From CAYRJD01 sp965247395 (GTDB taxonomy: Bacteria; Actinomycetota; Acidimicrobiia; Acidimicrobiales; Poriferisodalaceae): 64,000 nt of DNA. The notes beneath the pieces are model-generated. The model searched no databases, had not been told where the DNA came from, and was given only the letters and a program-made list of their open reading frames with translations. Of the stretch, positions 25,647-34,429 are shown piece by piece; positions within the stretch are counted from its first letter, which is position 1; each line of letters begins with the position of its first letter. Where the stretch lies: positions 1,736,001 to 1,800,000 of the forward strand of contig OZ252012.1 of NCBI GenBank assembly GCA_965247395.1, written 5' to 3'. A program made the translations under genes and the position numbers.

Positions 25647-28505
25647 ATGAAAAGGCTCACAAGGTGGCCGACGACTGCGCTATTGGTTGGCACGCTGCTG
25701 ATTAGCGCTTTGTTGGCTAGCGCTATTTCGCTAGGCGTGTTGTTTGGCACAGCCGAACCGGCCGTGGCAGCAAACAGCGCAGACGAATTAGTCAACGCTC
25801 GCGGAGTTCGTCCGTTTGGCGGCATCGACCGGTATCACACAGCGGCAGCGCTAGCCGACCAACTAATTGCTAGCCAAAGCGGCTCACCGAACTTCGTCGA
25901 CACGGTCATTATCGCCGGTGGCAGCAGAGGAGCACCCGATGCAATGGTGGCCAGCGGCCTGGCAGGCGCACGCAATGCTGCGGTATTGCTAACCGAGCCA
26001 GATCGGCTCCACCCGCTAGTTAGGCGTTTCATTGAGCGCAACCTGATCGACTACGTAATCGTGTTGGGCGGGACGCAAGCCGTGTCGGAATCCGTTATCT
26101 CCGAACTGGCTGAAATCAGTCATCTGCGCGAGCAAAACATCACACGCATAGCTGGCAGCACTCGCATTACGACTGCGACGGCGGTAGCTAGTTTTATGGG
26201 CGAGCCGGGTGAATACTGCGACTCTGGCCAGGTATCGGCCATCCTGGTCGGCGCTGAATCGTTGGCTGATGCAGCTGCGATCGCGCCCCTGGCATATAGA
26301 TCAAACCTGCCGATCCTGTTTGCCCACCGAGATTCGTTGATGCCCGAGGTGGGGCAGTATTTGGCAACAGCCGAGATAGAGCACCTTGTCGTAATGGGCA
26401 GCACGACCGAGCTATCCGAAAAAGTTGTTGCGGCTGCGCAAGCCGCGGCGATCTCAACCGCTGTGCGCATTGAAGGAGACGATGCCGGTGCACGTTCGGT
26501 GGCACTGGCGCGAGCGCTGCAGCAGTGCATAACGTTGGCGGTGTCCGACAGGACGTTTGCCCTGGTTGACAGCCGCAATCCGGTAGACGCCGCCGCTGCT
26601 GGTCCACCGCTGGGTGTCGGCCTTGGCAATACAGCGGCCAGCACGTCCGGGCCCTCATTTTCGCTGGTGCCGATCTTGCTGGTTGATGACACGCTACCTA
26701 GCACAGTCAGTTTGTTGTTAGAAGAAACTCCTCGCCAAGACAGCGCAGAAAATTTTGTCACCGCACAGCTGATCGCCATAGGAGGAACCGCACGCCTAGC
26801 GCCAGAGGTGATGGAAGCCGCTCTGGATGCGGCAGCAACCGCTCCTGCTCTGACGGCTCGCATCAGCGCAACCGTTGGCACCAGCACGGTGCTGATTTTG
26901 TTTTCGGACGACGTAACGGATGAGGATCCGGTGCCAAGTGCAGGCCTGGCCGAGCATGACGTAAAGAACAAAAATAATTACCTGGTGGCAGGTGAATCGC
27001 TGCTGTCGACCGATCGCTTTACGACCAACGGTCGCGTTCTCACGATCGAGCTGAGCGATTACATGATCCAAGCCGGCAACACGATTGAGGTAGTCGGTGA
27101 CGTCATCAAGGGTGCCGCTAACGACAACCGCACGGTGCAGGGGGCGCGCGCAGTCGCCATCAAGCAGTCACCGGACTCGATGCGGCCGCTGCTGCGACTA
27201 GAACTGGCCGAAAATGCCCCATCCATGGTGGTGTTGGTGATCGAAGCAAACCCCTTCGGCGCTAGTAGCAAGGCATTAGAGGTCGTCGATATCACCGTGA
27301 CGCGAGTCGGTGGCGAAAATGTGCCGCTTGCCGTTGACGGCATCGTGGAGTCGATCGACGGGCTTAGGTACCGGGTTGATTTACAAGGCGATCTGCGCCT
27401 GCAAGCCGGTGACGAGGTGAGGGTTGCGGCCGACGCTGTGAAGGATGCAGGCGGGCGCGGTAACCGATCACTTCGGGCAACCGTTGGCGCTAACAGCAGT
27501 TTGCCAAGAGTGATTACCGCAACTATTGCCGGGCCGGAGACTCTGACGGATCCAGGGCCAGATGGCGTGCTGGGTTCTCTAGATGATGTTTTGCGAAACG
27601 CAAGACTGCAAGTAGCACAGGTGATGCCTAGCGAACCGCCCGCAGGTGAACCAGCCGCTGCCTGGGTTGCGTGCGCAATTGACCTTGCTGACTCCATTTC
27701 TGCTGACTCCATTTCTGCTGGCGCTACTTCTGGTAGCACCGCGGGAGCTGATGAAAATTGCGAGCCCGAGTTTGAGCTGCGAGCGCGCACGATCGGTCGT
27801 GAAAGCGGAGTGCTCGGTAATCGCTGGAGCTTGCAGCTCATCTATGACGCCGTAGCTGGCACAAATGGCGTCGACGAGGTAACAGTCGAAGTGTCTACGA
27901 CACGGGCAGTTATTTCGGTTATCTACGGGGATGAAGCCAAGGTCTCTGACGTCATAGAGGCGTTGCGTTCAAACAATGTTGCGGTGTCAAGATTTGAGAT
28001 CCTGGATGCAAACGAAGCCACCGACCCTCTGCTGCGCGTTGAGGGAGCGGCGAGCCTGGTGGCATTCAGATTTGGCGGTGGAGCTAGCCGTGCTGAGATA
28101 GTGCTGACCTACAACGAAGTGCTTGCCCAGTTCAACGCAATAAACACTGCCAGCACCGAGGCCGAGCCAGCCATAAACAACGCCAACTTTTCCGCTACTC
28201 CGGAAGCGTTAGTTGGCTGTGCCGCGTTCGCCGCTTCGGTGCAATTTGAGGGCGATCCGCGCGCGGGTGGCGATTTGAAGGCCGCCCAAACAAACCCGGC
28301 CTTCACCGGGATATCGGATGATTCAATAGTTTGGAGTATCCGCTATGACCCTCCCAGTAGGACGGCCGTTATCACTCTGACCTCCAGCACAGACGAACTG
28401 CCTACGTCTGCCAACACGATGGTGCTACCCCCAGGGTTAGGTGTGAACTTTGACTGTGTCGCCAGCAGCCTAGAAAAGGATCAGCGCTTGCGAAAGACCG
28501 ATTAG
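25647..28505 (+). CDS. Secreted CW_binding_2 cell-surface protein (952 aa)
   Basis: An N-terminal signal sequence (LLVGTLLISALLASA) is followed by three cell-wall-binding type 2 repeats (residues about 50-420) with the pattern GIDRYHTAAALA, then ILLTEP-like PVLLTEPDRL and VLGGTQAVSE. The region from about 420 to 640 has Ig-like/SwmB-type segments (LFSDDVTDEDP, VVGDVIKGAANDNR). The last 300 residues include a GVLGNRWSLQL motif that reappears in the protein at 41127. It likely sits on the cell envelope; the actual function is unknown. A 14-bp echo of the last codons and stop (28495-28508, 28509-28522) follows. Confidence 0.85.
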   Translation: MKRLTRWPTTALLVGTLLISALLASAISLGVLFGTAEPAVAANSADELVNARGVRPFGGIDRYHTAAALADQLIASQSGSPNFVDTVIIAGGSRGAPDAMVASGLAGARNAAVLLTEPDRLHPLVRRFIERNLIDYVIVLGGTQAVSESVISELAEISHLREQNITRIAGSTRITTATAVASFMGEPGEYCDSGQVSAILVGAESLADAAAIAPLAYRSNLPILFAHRDSLMPEVGQYLATAEIEHLVVMGSTTELSEKVVAAAQAAAISTAVRIEGDDAGARSVALARALQQCITLAVSDRTFALVDSRNPVDAAAAGPPLGVGLGNTAASTSGPSFSLVPILLVDDTLPSTVSLLLEETPRQDSAENFVTAQLIAIGGTARLAPEVMEAALDAAATAPALTARISATVGTSTVLILFSDDVTDEDPVPSAGLAEHDVKNKNNYLVAGESLLSTDRFTTNGRVLTIELSDYMIQAGNTIEVVGDVIKGAANDNRTVQGARAVAIKQSPDSMRPLLRLELAENAPSMVVLVIEANPFGASSKALEVVDITVTRVGGENVPLAVDGIVESIDGLRYRVDLQGDLRLQAGDEVRVAADAVKDAGGRGNRSLRATVGANSSLPRVITATIAGPETLTDPGPDGVLGSLDDVLRNARLQVAQVMPSEPPAGEPAAAWVACAIDLADSISADSISAGATSGSTAGADENCEPEFELRARTIGRESGVLGNRWSLQLIYDAVAGTNGVDEVTVEVSTTRAVISVIYGDEAKVSDVIEALRSNNVAVSRFEILDANEATDPLLRVEGAASLVAFRFGGGASRAEIVLTYNEVLAQFNAINTASTEAEPAINNANFSATPEALVGCAAFAASVQFEGDPRAGGDLKAAQTNPAFTGISDDSIVWSIRYDPPSRTAVITLTSSTDELPTSANTMVLPPGLGVNFDCVASSLEKDQRLRKTD

Positions 28506-28540
28506 TAGAGACCGACTAGTAACTAGCAAGGGGAGCACTT

Positions 28541-29389
28541 ATGCAGTTTGGATTGATGTCAGCAAACTTGATGGGCAACGTGGACGGTGTCGCCGCGGCG
28601 GGCATCGCTCGGCGTGCTGAGGAGATCGGCTTCAACTCGATCTGGGCGATCGAGCACGCCGTAGTGCCGAAGTCGTACGCCTCGACTTATCCCTACGACG
28701 AGGGCGGACGGCTCTTCAAAGGGTCGAGCCAGCTTGACCACGCCGACCCGCTCATTTGGCTTGCCTTTGCTGCGGCAGCTACTACTCGCATTCGCTTAGC
28801 GACCGGCATCTTGATATTGCCGCAGCGCAATCCGTTGGTGCTTGCCAAGGCCGTTGCGTCGTTGGATCGGCTGTCGGGCGGACGGTTTGACTTCGGCATT
28901 GGTGTGGGTTGGTTGCGTGAAGAGTTCGAAGCGCTCGGTGTTCCATTTGAGCGGCGAGGCGCTCGCACAGATGAGTATGTGAACGCACTGCGAGTGTTGT
29001 GGACGCAAGAGGAGGCCGAGTTTCACGGCGAGTTCGTTGATTTTGAGCCTGTTTACTGCCAGCCCAAACCGGTGCAACAGCCCGTGCCCATCCTCATCGG
29101 CGGGCACAGCGAGAGGGCGGCACGACGTGCAGGCGAACTGGGCGATGTGTTCTTTCCAGCCGAACGACCGCCCGAAGAGTTAGCGGAGCTGTTTGCTTCG
29201 GCTCGCCGTCATGCGGAGTCGGCGGGGCGTGACCCGAACGATTTGCGGCTTTGGACCTCAAGCAATGGCGATCGCTCGCACCTGGATCAGCTAGCTGAGA
29301 TAGGCGTTACCCAAGCAATGCTGCCGGCGCGACCGGCGGAGCAACTAGAGGAGCGCTACTCAGCGCTATTGGCGGAGTACGCCGGTTAG
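28541..29389 (+). CDS. LLM class oxidoreductase, probably F420-dependent
   Basis: This is a luciferase-like protein of 282 residues. MQFGLMSANLMGN, GFNSIWAIEHAVVP, LATGILILPQRNPLVLAK, LDRLSGGRFDFGIGVGWLREEFEALG and VPILIGGHSERAARRAGELGD are the standard landmarks of the short F420-dependent subgroup found in actinobacteria. The ATG at 28541 has a strong AAGGGGAG six bases upstream. The substrate is unknown. The last codons plus TAG are tandemly repeated twice downstream. Confidence 0.88.
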   Translation: MQFGLMSANLMGNVDGVAAAGIARRAEEIGFNSIWAIEHAVVPKSYASTYPYDEGGRLFKGSSQLDHADPLIWLAFAAAATTRIRLATGILILPQRNPLVLAKAVASLDRLSGGRFDFGIGVGWLREEFEALGVPFERRGARTDEYVNALRVLWTQEEAEFHGEFVDFEPVYCQPKPVQQPVPILIGGHSERAARRAGELGDVFFPAERPPEELAELFASARRHAESAGRDPNDLRLWTSSNGDRSHLDQLAEIGVTQAMLPARPAEQLEERYSALLAEYAG

Positions 29390-29437
29390 CAACGCGGAAT
29401 ACGCCAGCTAGCAACGCGGAGTACGCCGGTTAGCAAC
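29372..29437 (+). repeat. 22-bp tandem repeat (x3) over the stop codon of the LLM gene
   Basis: Units begin at 29372, 29394 and 29416. The first and third are identical and the second differs at three positions. The first includes the gene's own TAG stop, and the third runs to the convergent gene's stop. Confidence 0.95.
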
Positions 29438-30642
29438 TAACCGTTTTCGGCTAGCTCTTTTATCCCCTCAACGCAGCGCTTCATGTTGCCAAGGTGTTCT
29501 TGTTGACGACGGAAAATTATCCGCGCTTCCTTGTCGGGCATCGCTTCGATGGCGGCCGACAGACCTGACTCTCCTGGACCAATACGAACCGTGTGACGCA
29601 GCCTGGTTCGCTGGCCGTGCAGCCAGTCGATCTCCCAACGCCAGCGCGCACCAGCGGTCTGTTCGCTGTCTCCGCTAGCCCAGCCAAACGCAACGTTCGG
29701 CTCCCACTGCGTCACCGTCAGATTCACGTCCCATTCGCCGATGGCGAGATGTTGGTTATGCCCGGTGAACTTGGCTCCCACGCTTGGTTCGCTAGCCGGG
29801 TCATCCCACTCGGCTCCAACAAACTCTTCGGAAAACTTCGCACCGACGTTGATGTCGCTTACTAGTTCCCACACGCGCTCAGGTGAGGCGTCAATGTCAA
29901 CCTCAACCGTGCTGCCAGGACCTTCACTTATTGAGCGTGAAACTGTTTCGTCGCGTGTCTCATAGGTGTGTCCCCAGTGATCGAAGTAGGTGATCTCGGG
30001 GGAGCGCCGCCGCGGCACCGCACCAAACTCGGTGCCCTTGGAGTAGGCAACCGGCAGCAGAGCCACCGGAGTAACCCCATCCGGGATGCCGAGCAGCTCT
30101 CGTAACTCCGGCTCCTTATTAAGGATTGCGGTGGTCCAGGCGGTCGCCAGCCCTCTGGCACGAGCTGCCAGGCAAAAGCTCCAAGCACACTGCAGAACCG
30201 AATCAAACAAGCCTGGCTTGCCGCTGTTGTCATGCAAGCCCCAGACGCACGGAATAACAATGGCCGGAACGTCTGCCAGGTTTTCGGCCAGATGCGCAGC
30301 CGATTTCATGACGCTCTCCATCGGATGATCGGTACCTGCGGTGGCATCACGACCTTTACCCATGAACTCACCGACGATGGAGTAGTACATGTCGCCCAGC
30401 GCCTTGCGTTGCTCAGGGTCGCGTATCACCAGCCAGCGCCGGCTGGATTGATTGCCGCCGCCCGGACCTTGCTCGGCGATGTCAATGCAATCGGTGATTA
30501 AGTCGTTTGGCAGCGGGCGATCACAATCCAATCGCAATCGCACCGAACGAGTGGTGCTGAGCACTCCGTCAACCGAGGTGAGGTCAACGTTGGTGACGTC
30601 GTAGCGGGCTGGCACGTGTGGGTTTAGCTGCGGCTGACTCAT
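29437..30642 (-). CDS. Nitroreductase-SRPBCC fusion protein
   Basis: The protein has two domains in one frame. Residues about 20-235 are a nitroreductase (TTRSVRLRLDCDRPLP, DIAEQGPGGGNQSSRRWLV, LAARARGLATAWTTAI, and the LGIPDGVTPVALLPVAY end). Residues about 245-395 are a START/SRPBCC polyketide-cyclase-like domain (STVEVDIDASPERVWELVSDI, shown here only by its start, and TRLRHTVRIGPGESGL near the end). The second domain has a hydrophobic ligand cavity in known structures, so it may deliver substrate or regulate the flavin domain. I know of no standard name for this combination. The start ATG is at 30642. Confidence 0.85.
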   Translation of the reverse strand: MSQPQLNPHVPARYDVTNVDLTSVDGVLSTTRSVRLRLDCDRPLPNDLITDCIDIAEQGPGGGNQSSRRWLVIRDPEQRKALGDMYYSIVGEFMGKGRDATAGTDHPMESVMKSAAHLAENLADVPAIVIPCVWGLHDNSGKPGLFDSVLQCAWSFCLAARARGLATAWTTAILNKEPELRELLGIPDGVTPVALLPVAYSKGTEFGAVPRRRSPEITYFDHWGHTYETRDETVSRSISEGPGSTVEVDIDASPERVWELVSDINVGAKFSEEFVGAEWDDPASEPSVGAKFTGHNQHLAIGEWDVNLTVTQWEPNVAFGWASGDSEQTAGARWRWEIDWLHGQRTRLRHTVRIGPGESGLSAAIEAMPDKEARIIFRRQQEHLGNMKRCVEGIKELAENG

Positions 30643-30748
30643 GCCTGCAGTCTGCCTTATTGACCTTCCTTGTTGCCTTACTGGCCTTATTGCTGTTGCG
30701 GTTTCTGATTGGCCCGGCTTTCTGGCTGGCCCGGCTTCCTGGCTAGCG

Positions 30749-30856
30749 CTGTGTTTTCAGGTTGGCCCGGTTTTCTGAGTGCCAACAACCACAACGATGC
30801 TCTGGGATTACAAGGGAGAACTGTGTTTTTAGATTGGCCTGCGCTTTCAGAGTGCC
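30749..30856 (+). repeat. Imperfect 35-36 bp direct repeat upstream of the aminotransferase gene
   Basis: CTGTGTTTTCAGGTTGGCCC at 30749 and CTGTGTTTTTAGATTGGCCT at 30821 each continue to a TCAGAGTGCC or TCTGAGTGCC end. More short CTGGCCCGGCTT-type units precede them. The 300-base gap between the divergent genes holds only these repeats and presumably the promoters. Confidence 0.75.
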
Positions 30857-30940
30857 CCTAGGGCACGGCTGCGACAGCACAGGTGCACTGTGCTTGTTCT
30901 GCGGTCGCGCAAAAAGCAGCGGTTGCGTAGATTTGCCCGA

Positions 30941-32161
30941 GTGAGCGGCCCAACCCAAGACGGAAAACCGTTAGACCGCCAAACACCCAACACGCAACAG
31001 CTGCCGCATCTGGTTGAACGGATGCAAGGCTTTGAAGAGACAATCTTTGCGGAGATGTCCGCCCTGGCTGTTCGCACCGGCGCCATCAACCTCGGACAAG
31101 GGTTTCCCGACATCGACGGGCCAGTCGAAGTGTTGAACGCCGCCGTCGACGCTATCCATAGCGGCACAGCCAACCAGTACCCGCCAGGGATCGGCGTGCC
31201 CGAATTGCGGCACGCCATTGCCGAACATCAGCAGCGATTTTGGGGCCTCAGCTTCGATCCCGACACCGAGGTGCTGGTAACAGCCGGAGCCAGCGAAGCA
31301 CTTGCCGCCACCATCTTGGCGTTGTGTGAGACAGGCGACGAGGTGGTCACCTTTGAGCCCTGGTACGACCTATACAGCGCAGCGATCGCCTTGGCAGGCG
31401 CCAAGAAGAAGGTGGTAACGCTGCGTCCGCCGGACTACAGCTTTGACCCGGCCGAGCTAACAGCAGCGATCACGCCGCGCACTCGACTAATACTGCTCAA
31501 CTCGCCTCACAATCCCACCGGCAAGGTGTTCAGCCGAGAAGAGCTGGAGTGCATTGCTCGCCTAGCGATTGAACGCGACTTGATAGTGGTTACCGATGAG
31601 GTGTACGAGCATTTCGTTTTCGACGGCGAGCACATTCCGATTGCGACCCTGCCCGGCATGGACGAACGCACGATCCTGATTTCGTCAGGTGGCAAAACCT
31701 TTGCGGTGACCGGTTGGAAGATTGGCTGGGTGTGTGCCAAGCCGGAGCTGGTGACGGCGGTGAAAACGGTCAAGCAGTTTCTCACTTATGTCAGCGGTGG
31801 TCCGCTGCAATACGCCATCGCGGCCGGGCTTGCGCTGGACGACGATTTTTTCGTCAACCAAGCCAAAGATCTGCAACAAAAACGCGATCACCTGTGTGCG
31901 GGCCTCGTTGCCGCCGGTTTTGAAACATTCTCACCCGCAGGCACCTACTTCGTCACCACCGACATCAGATCTGTGGGTTACGAGGACGGCATTGACTTTT
32001 GTCGCCGTTTGCCAGAGCTCTGCGGCGTGGCCGCTGTACCCAACGTGGTGCTGTATGACAACAAACACGAAGGCAGGTCGTTGGTGCGGTTTGCTTTCTG
32101 TAAGCGCTTCGAAGTGCTTGACGCGGCGGTTACACAACTTCAAAAGTTCTCACGCCGCTAG
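30941..32161 (+). CDS. PLP-dependent class I/II aminotransferase (DapC/MetC-like)
   Basis: This is a fold-type I aminotransferase of about 406 residues. The family sequence INLGQGFPDIDGP, YPPGIGVPELRHAI, the SPHNPTGKV motif, VTDEVYEHF and the PLP-lysine segment SSGGKTFAVTGWKIGW are all intact. Close relatives in actinobacteria are annotated as succinyldiaminopimelate or kynurenine-type aminotransferases; which reaction applies cannot be decided by eye. I give the GTG at 30941, while the frame is open back to 30890. It heads a plus-strand cluster that ends with the selenoprotein gene; the next gene begins nine bases later. Confidence 0.85.
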   Translation: MSGPTQDGKPLDRQTPNTQQLPHLVERMQGFEETIFAEMSALAVRTGAINLGQGFPDIDGPVEVLNAAVDAIHSGTANQYPPGIGVPELRHAIAEHQQRFWGLSFDPDTEVLVTAGASEALAATILALCETGDEVVTFEPWYDLYSAAIALAGAKKKVVTLRPPDYSFDPAELTAAITPRTRLILLNSPHNPTGKVFSREELECIARLAIERDLIVVTDEVYEHFVFDGEHIPIATLPGMDERTILISSGGKTFAVTGWKIGWVCAKPELVTAVKTVKQFLTYVSGGPLQYAIAAGLALDDDFFVNQAKDLQQKRDHLCAGLVAAGFETFSPAGTYFVTTDIRSVGYEDGIDFCRRLPELCGVAAVPNVVLYDNKHEGRSLVRFAFCKRFEVLDAAVTQLQKFSRR

Positions 32162-32170
32162 TTTTCTCCT

Positions 32171-32476
32171 ATGAGCTTTGTTGAAATGCGTAAATATCGG
32201 CTGGCGGTTGGTGGTCCCCTCAAGTGGAAGAAGCTCTACAACGAGTTTGGCTATGAGCCGCAGCGCAAATATCTGGGAGAGCCGGTCGGCTACTTCCTCA
32301 CCGAATTCGGCGGCATCAACGAGGTAATCCACATGTGGCGCTACGACAGCCTTGAAGATCGCGCTACCAAACGCGCTGCCTTGATTGCTGACCCCGAGTG
32401 GGGAAAGTTCATCAGCCAGGCAGCTCCGCTGATCGAAACGCAAGAGACGGCCATCCTGTCCGAAGTGCTGGACTGA
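32171..32476 (+). CDS. NIPSNAP family protein
   Basis: This is a protein of 101 residues, the size of a single NIPSNAP domain (dimeric alpha-beta barrel fold). The landmarks are the starting EMRKYRL strand, LVGYF-like PVGYFLTEFGGINEVIHMWRYDS and ADPEWGKF with a following LIETQETAIL. Function is not established for bacterial members, though many lie beside catabolic genes. It starts nine bases after the aminotransferase stop. Its stop lies inside the first unit of a 16-bp triple repeat. Confidence 0.85.
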   Translation: MSFVEMRKYRLAVGGPLKWKKLYNEFGYEPQRKYLGEPVGYFLTEFGGINEVIHMWRYDSLEDRATKRAALIADPEWGKFISQAAPLIETQETAILSEVLD

Positions 32477-32519
32477 GCCGAGAGAACACTGAGCCAAGAA
32501 AGCACTGGGCTAAGAGAAC
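32472..32519 (+). repeat. 16-bp tandem repeat (x3) over the NIPSNAP stop codon
   Basis: ACTGAGCCGAGAGAAC, ACTGAGCCAAGAAAGC and ACTGGGCTAAGAGAAC follow head to tail from 32472. The first contains the TGA stop. Confidence 0.9.
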
Positions 32520-32540
32520 AGGGAACAGGGGATCGCGACC

Positions 32541-33359
32541 ATGTCTAACTCAATGATGCAAACCTGGGAATCGGGTGGTGAGACGCTGGGCTGCTGGCTG
32601 AGCATGCCCTCCACGCACGCTGCCGAAATCGCTAGTAACACCGACTTCGACTATGTCTGCGTTGATATGCAGCACGGGCTAGCCGACTACCAAGTAGCCG
32701 TCGACATGATCGGCGCTATCGCACGTGGCGCTGGCAGCAGCACTCCAATTGTGCGTGTGCCTTGGAACGAGCCCGGCATCATCGGCCGCATGCTCGATGC
32801 CGGTGCGCGCGGTGTGGTGATTCCGATGGTGAACTCACGCGCCGAAGCCGAGGTGGCGGTGCGAGCGTGCAAGTATCCGCCGGTGGGAGCACGCAGCTTC
32901 GGTCCCGTTCTGGCTGGAACACGCGCCAGCGAACCGGGCAGCAACTATTTTGATATAGCGAACGACACCAACGCTTGCATCCCGATGATCGAGACACGGG
33001 CAGCGGTTGAGGCGCTGGAAGACATTTTGTCGACCCCGGGCGTTGATGCGATCTACGTCGGCCCGGCCGATCTGTCGATCAGCTACGGCTACGGACCCGG
33101 TTACAGCGATGAGCATGACGACTATCGCGAGGCGTTGGAGCACATCGCCAAGACCTGCAATGCCATGGGCGTGGTGGCGGGTATTCATTGCACCGCTGCG
33201 TTGAGCGCTAATCGTCGCGCCAAGGGCTTTCGCATGCAAACCGTTGGGTCGGATGCCTTAGCAGTGGGGCGCGGCTTAGGGCAAGACCTCAAAGCGTCTC
33301 GCACCAGCGGCCTCGGCGATGGCAGCGGCTCCGGTGAGAGGGACTCGGCTCTCTACTGA
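32541..33359 (+). CDS. HpcH/HpaI family aldolase
   Basis: This is a class II, metal-dependent pyruvate/2-oxo acid aldolase fold. LGCWLSMPSTHAAEIA, YVCVDMQHGLADY, PIVRVPWNEPGIIGRMLDAGA, GVVIPMVNSRAEAE, the RSFGP segment and the metal-ligand context MIETRAAVEAL with YVGPADLSIS are all present. Such enzymes cleave 4-hydroxy-2-oxo acids to pyruvate and an aldehyde. The C-terminal 25 residues are Gly/Ser-rich. The ATG at 32541 has GGGGA upstream. It lies in the same direction as, and close to, the two unknown genes and the selenoprotein gene. Confidence 0.88.
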   Translation: MSNSMMQTWESGGETLGCWLSMPSTHAAEIASNTDFDYVCVDMQHGLADYQVAVDMIGAIARGAGSSTPIVRVPWNEPGIIGRMLDAGARGVVIPMVNSRAEAEVAVRACKYPPVGARSFGPVLAGTRASEPGSNYFDIANDTNACIPMIETRAAVEALEDILSTPGVDAIYVGPADLSISYGYGPGYSDEHDDYREALEHIAKTCNAMGVVAGIHCTAALSANRRAKGFRMQTVGSDALAVGRGLGQDLKASRTSGLGDGSGSGERDSALY

Positions 33360-33382
33360 TCAAGTAGGCAGCCTGGCAACCG

Positions 33383-34429
33383 ATGCTGAGCTCAGAACTA
33401 ATAGAAACAGACGACTTCGCTGAAGCGCAAGAGCTGTATCACGCGCGCGGCTGGACAGACGGACTGCCGATAGTTCCGCCCACAACAGAAGCGGTGCAAG
33501 CGTGCCTCGACTGGGCGATGCTTTCGCCGGACCATCTGGTTGGCATAGAGCCGGTGCGCGAACGCGTCATCACCGCAGAGAAGCTGGCGATAAACGCCGT
33601 GATGGCCGGCTGCTTGCCGATGCACTTTCCGGTAGTGGTAACGGCCTGGACGGCTCTGCTGGCGCCAGAGTTTCAGCTTCACGGGCCGACCTCTTCTACT
33701 GGTGGCGCGGCGGTGCTGGTGATAGTCAACGGGCCGATCACGCAGCAGCTAGGAATGAACGCGACATTCAGCGTGCTGGGTAGCTCTTGTCGTGCGTCCG
33801 GCGCGATCGGGCGTGCCGTGCGGCTGGGGTTGATCAACTTGGCGGACGTTCGACCCGGTGAGGTCGATCGCTCAACGTTGGGGCATCCCGGCAAGCTGAG
33901 TTACTGCATAGCCGAGGACGAGCAGAATTCGCAGTGGTCGTCACTGGCCGAAGAACGGCTTGGCGACTCGGAGGTTTCGGCGGTAACGGTGATGGCTGCC
34001 ATGGCGCCGCGTCAGGTAATGAACGAATGGACAACCGACCCTGATGAAATCTGCGACACGATCGCAGCCGAAATGCGGGCCAACCAGCTCAACTACTCCA
34101 TCTGGGCGGGTAACTACGCAGTGGTTCTGCCGCCGCAGCTGCGCTCGCATTTCGAAGCGGCCAGCTGGACCAAGGCTGATGTGTGTGAACAGATCTTTCA
34201 GCGCGCGCGTGTGAGTCGAGGAGATTGGGCCAAGGTCGGTAAGGCTGCGGTGGTGAAAGGTCAGGCTGAGCGCGAGTATGCAGCGATGGAATCACCAGAT
34301 GATTTGCTGGTGATCGCGGCAGGCGGTTCGGCTGGCGGATTTGCCGCGATTATTCCGCCCTGGTTGGGTAAGCGAAGTCGAGCGGTGACAATGCCGATCG
34401 GCGCGTGTGTGGATTGCGAGGTTCCATGA
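33383..34429 (+). CDS. Uncharacterised protein of the UGSC-associated type (ELYHARGWTDGLP family)
   Basis: The protein has 348 residues, is soluble and has no signal peptide. It begins with ELYHARGWTDGLPIVPPT and contains EKLAINAVMAGCLPMHFPVV, IVNGPITQQLGMN, GSSCRASGAIGRAVRLGLIN and GHPGKLSYCIAEDE. I recognise this block order from large uncharacterised proteins that carry a UGSC selenoprotein domain at their C-terminus, which fits the selenoprotein gene two genes downstream. Here the two parts are separate genes. Three conserved cysteines (CLP, SSC, YCIAE) could be functional. The function is unknown. The stop overlaps the next start (ATGA). Confidence 0.6.
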   Translation: MLSSELIETDDFAEAQELYHARGWTDGLPIVPPTTEAVQACLDWAMLSPDHLVGIEPVRERVITAEKLAINAVMAGCLPMHFPVVVTAWTALLAPEFQLHGPTSSTGGAAVLVIVNGPITQQLGMNATFSVLGSSCRASGAIGRAVRLGLINLADVRPGEVDRSTLGHPGKLSYCIAEDEQNSQWSSLAEERLGDSEVSAVTVMAAMAPRQVMNEWTTDPDEICDTIAAEMRANQLNYSIWAGNYAVVLPPQLRSHFEAASWTKADVCEQIFQRARVSRGDWAKVGKAAVVKGQAEREYAAMESPDDLLVIAAGGSAGGFAAIIPPWLGKRSRAVTMPIGACVDCEVP

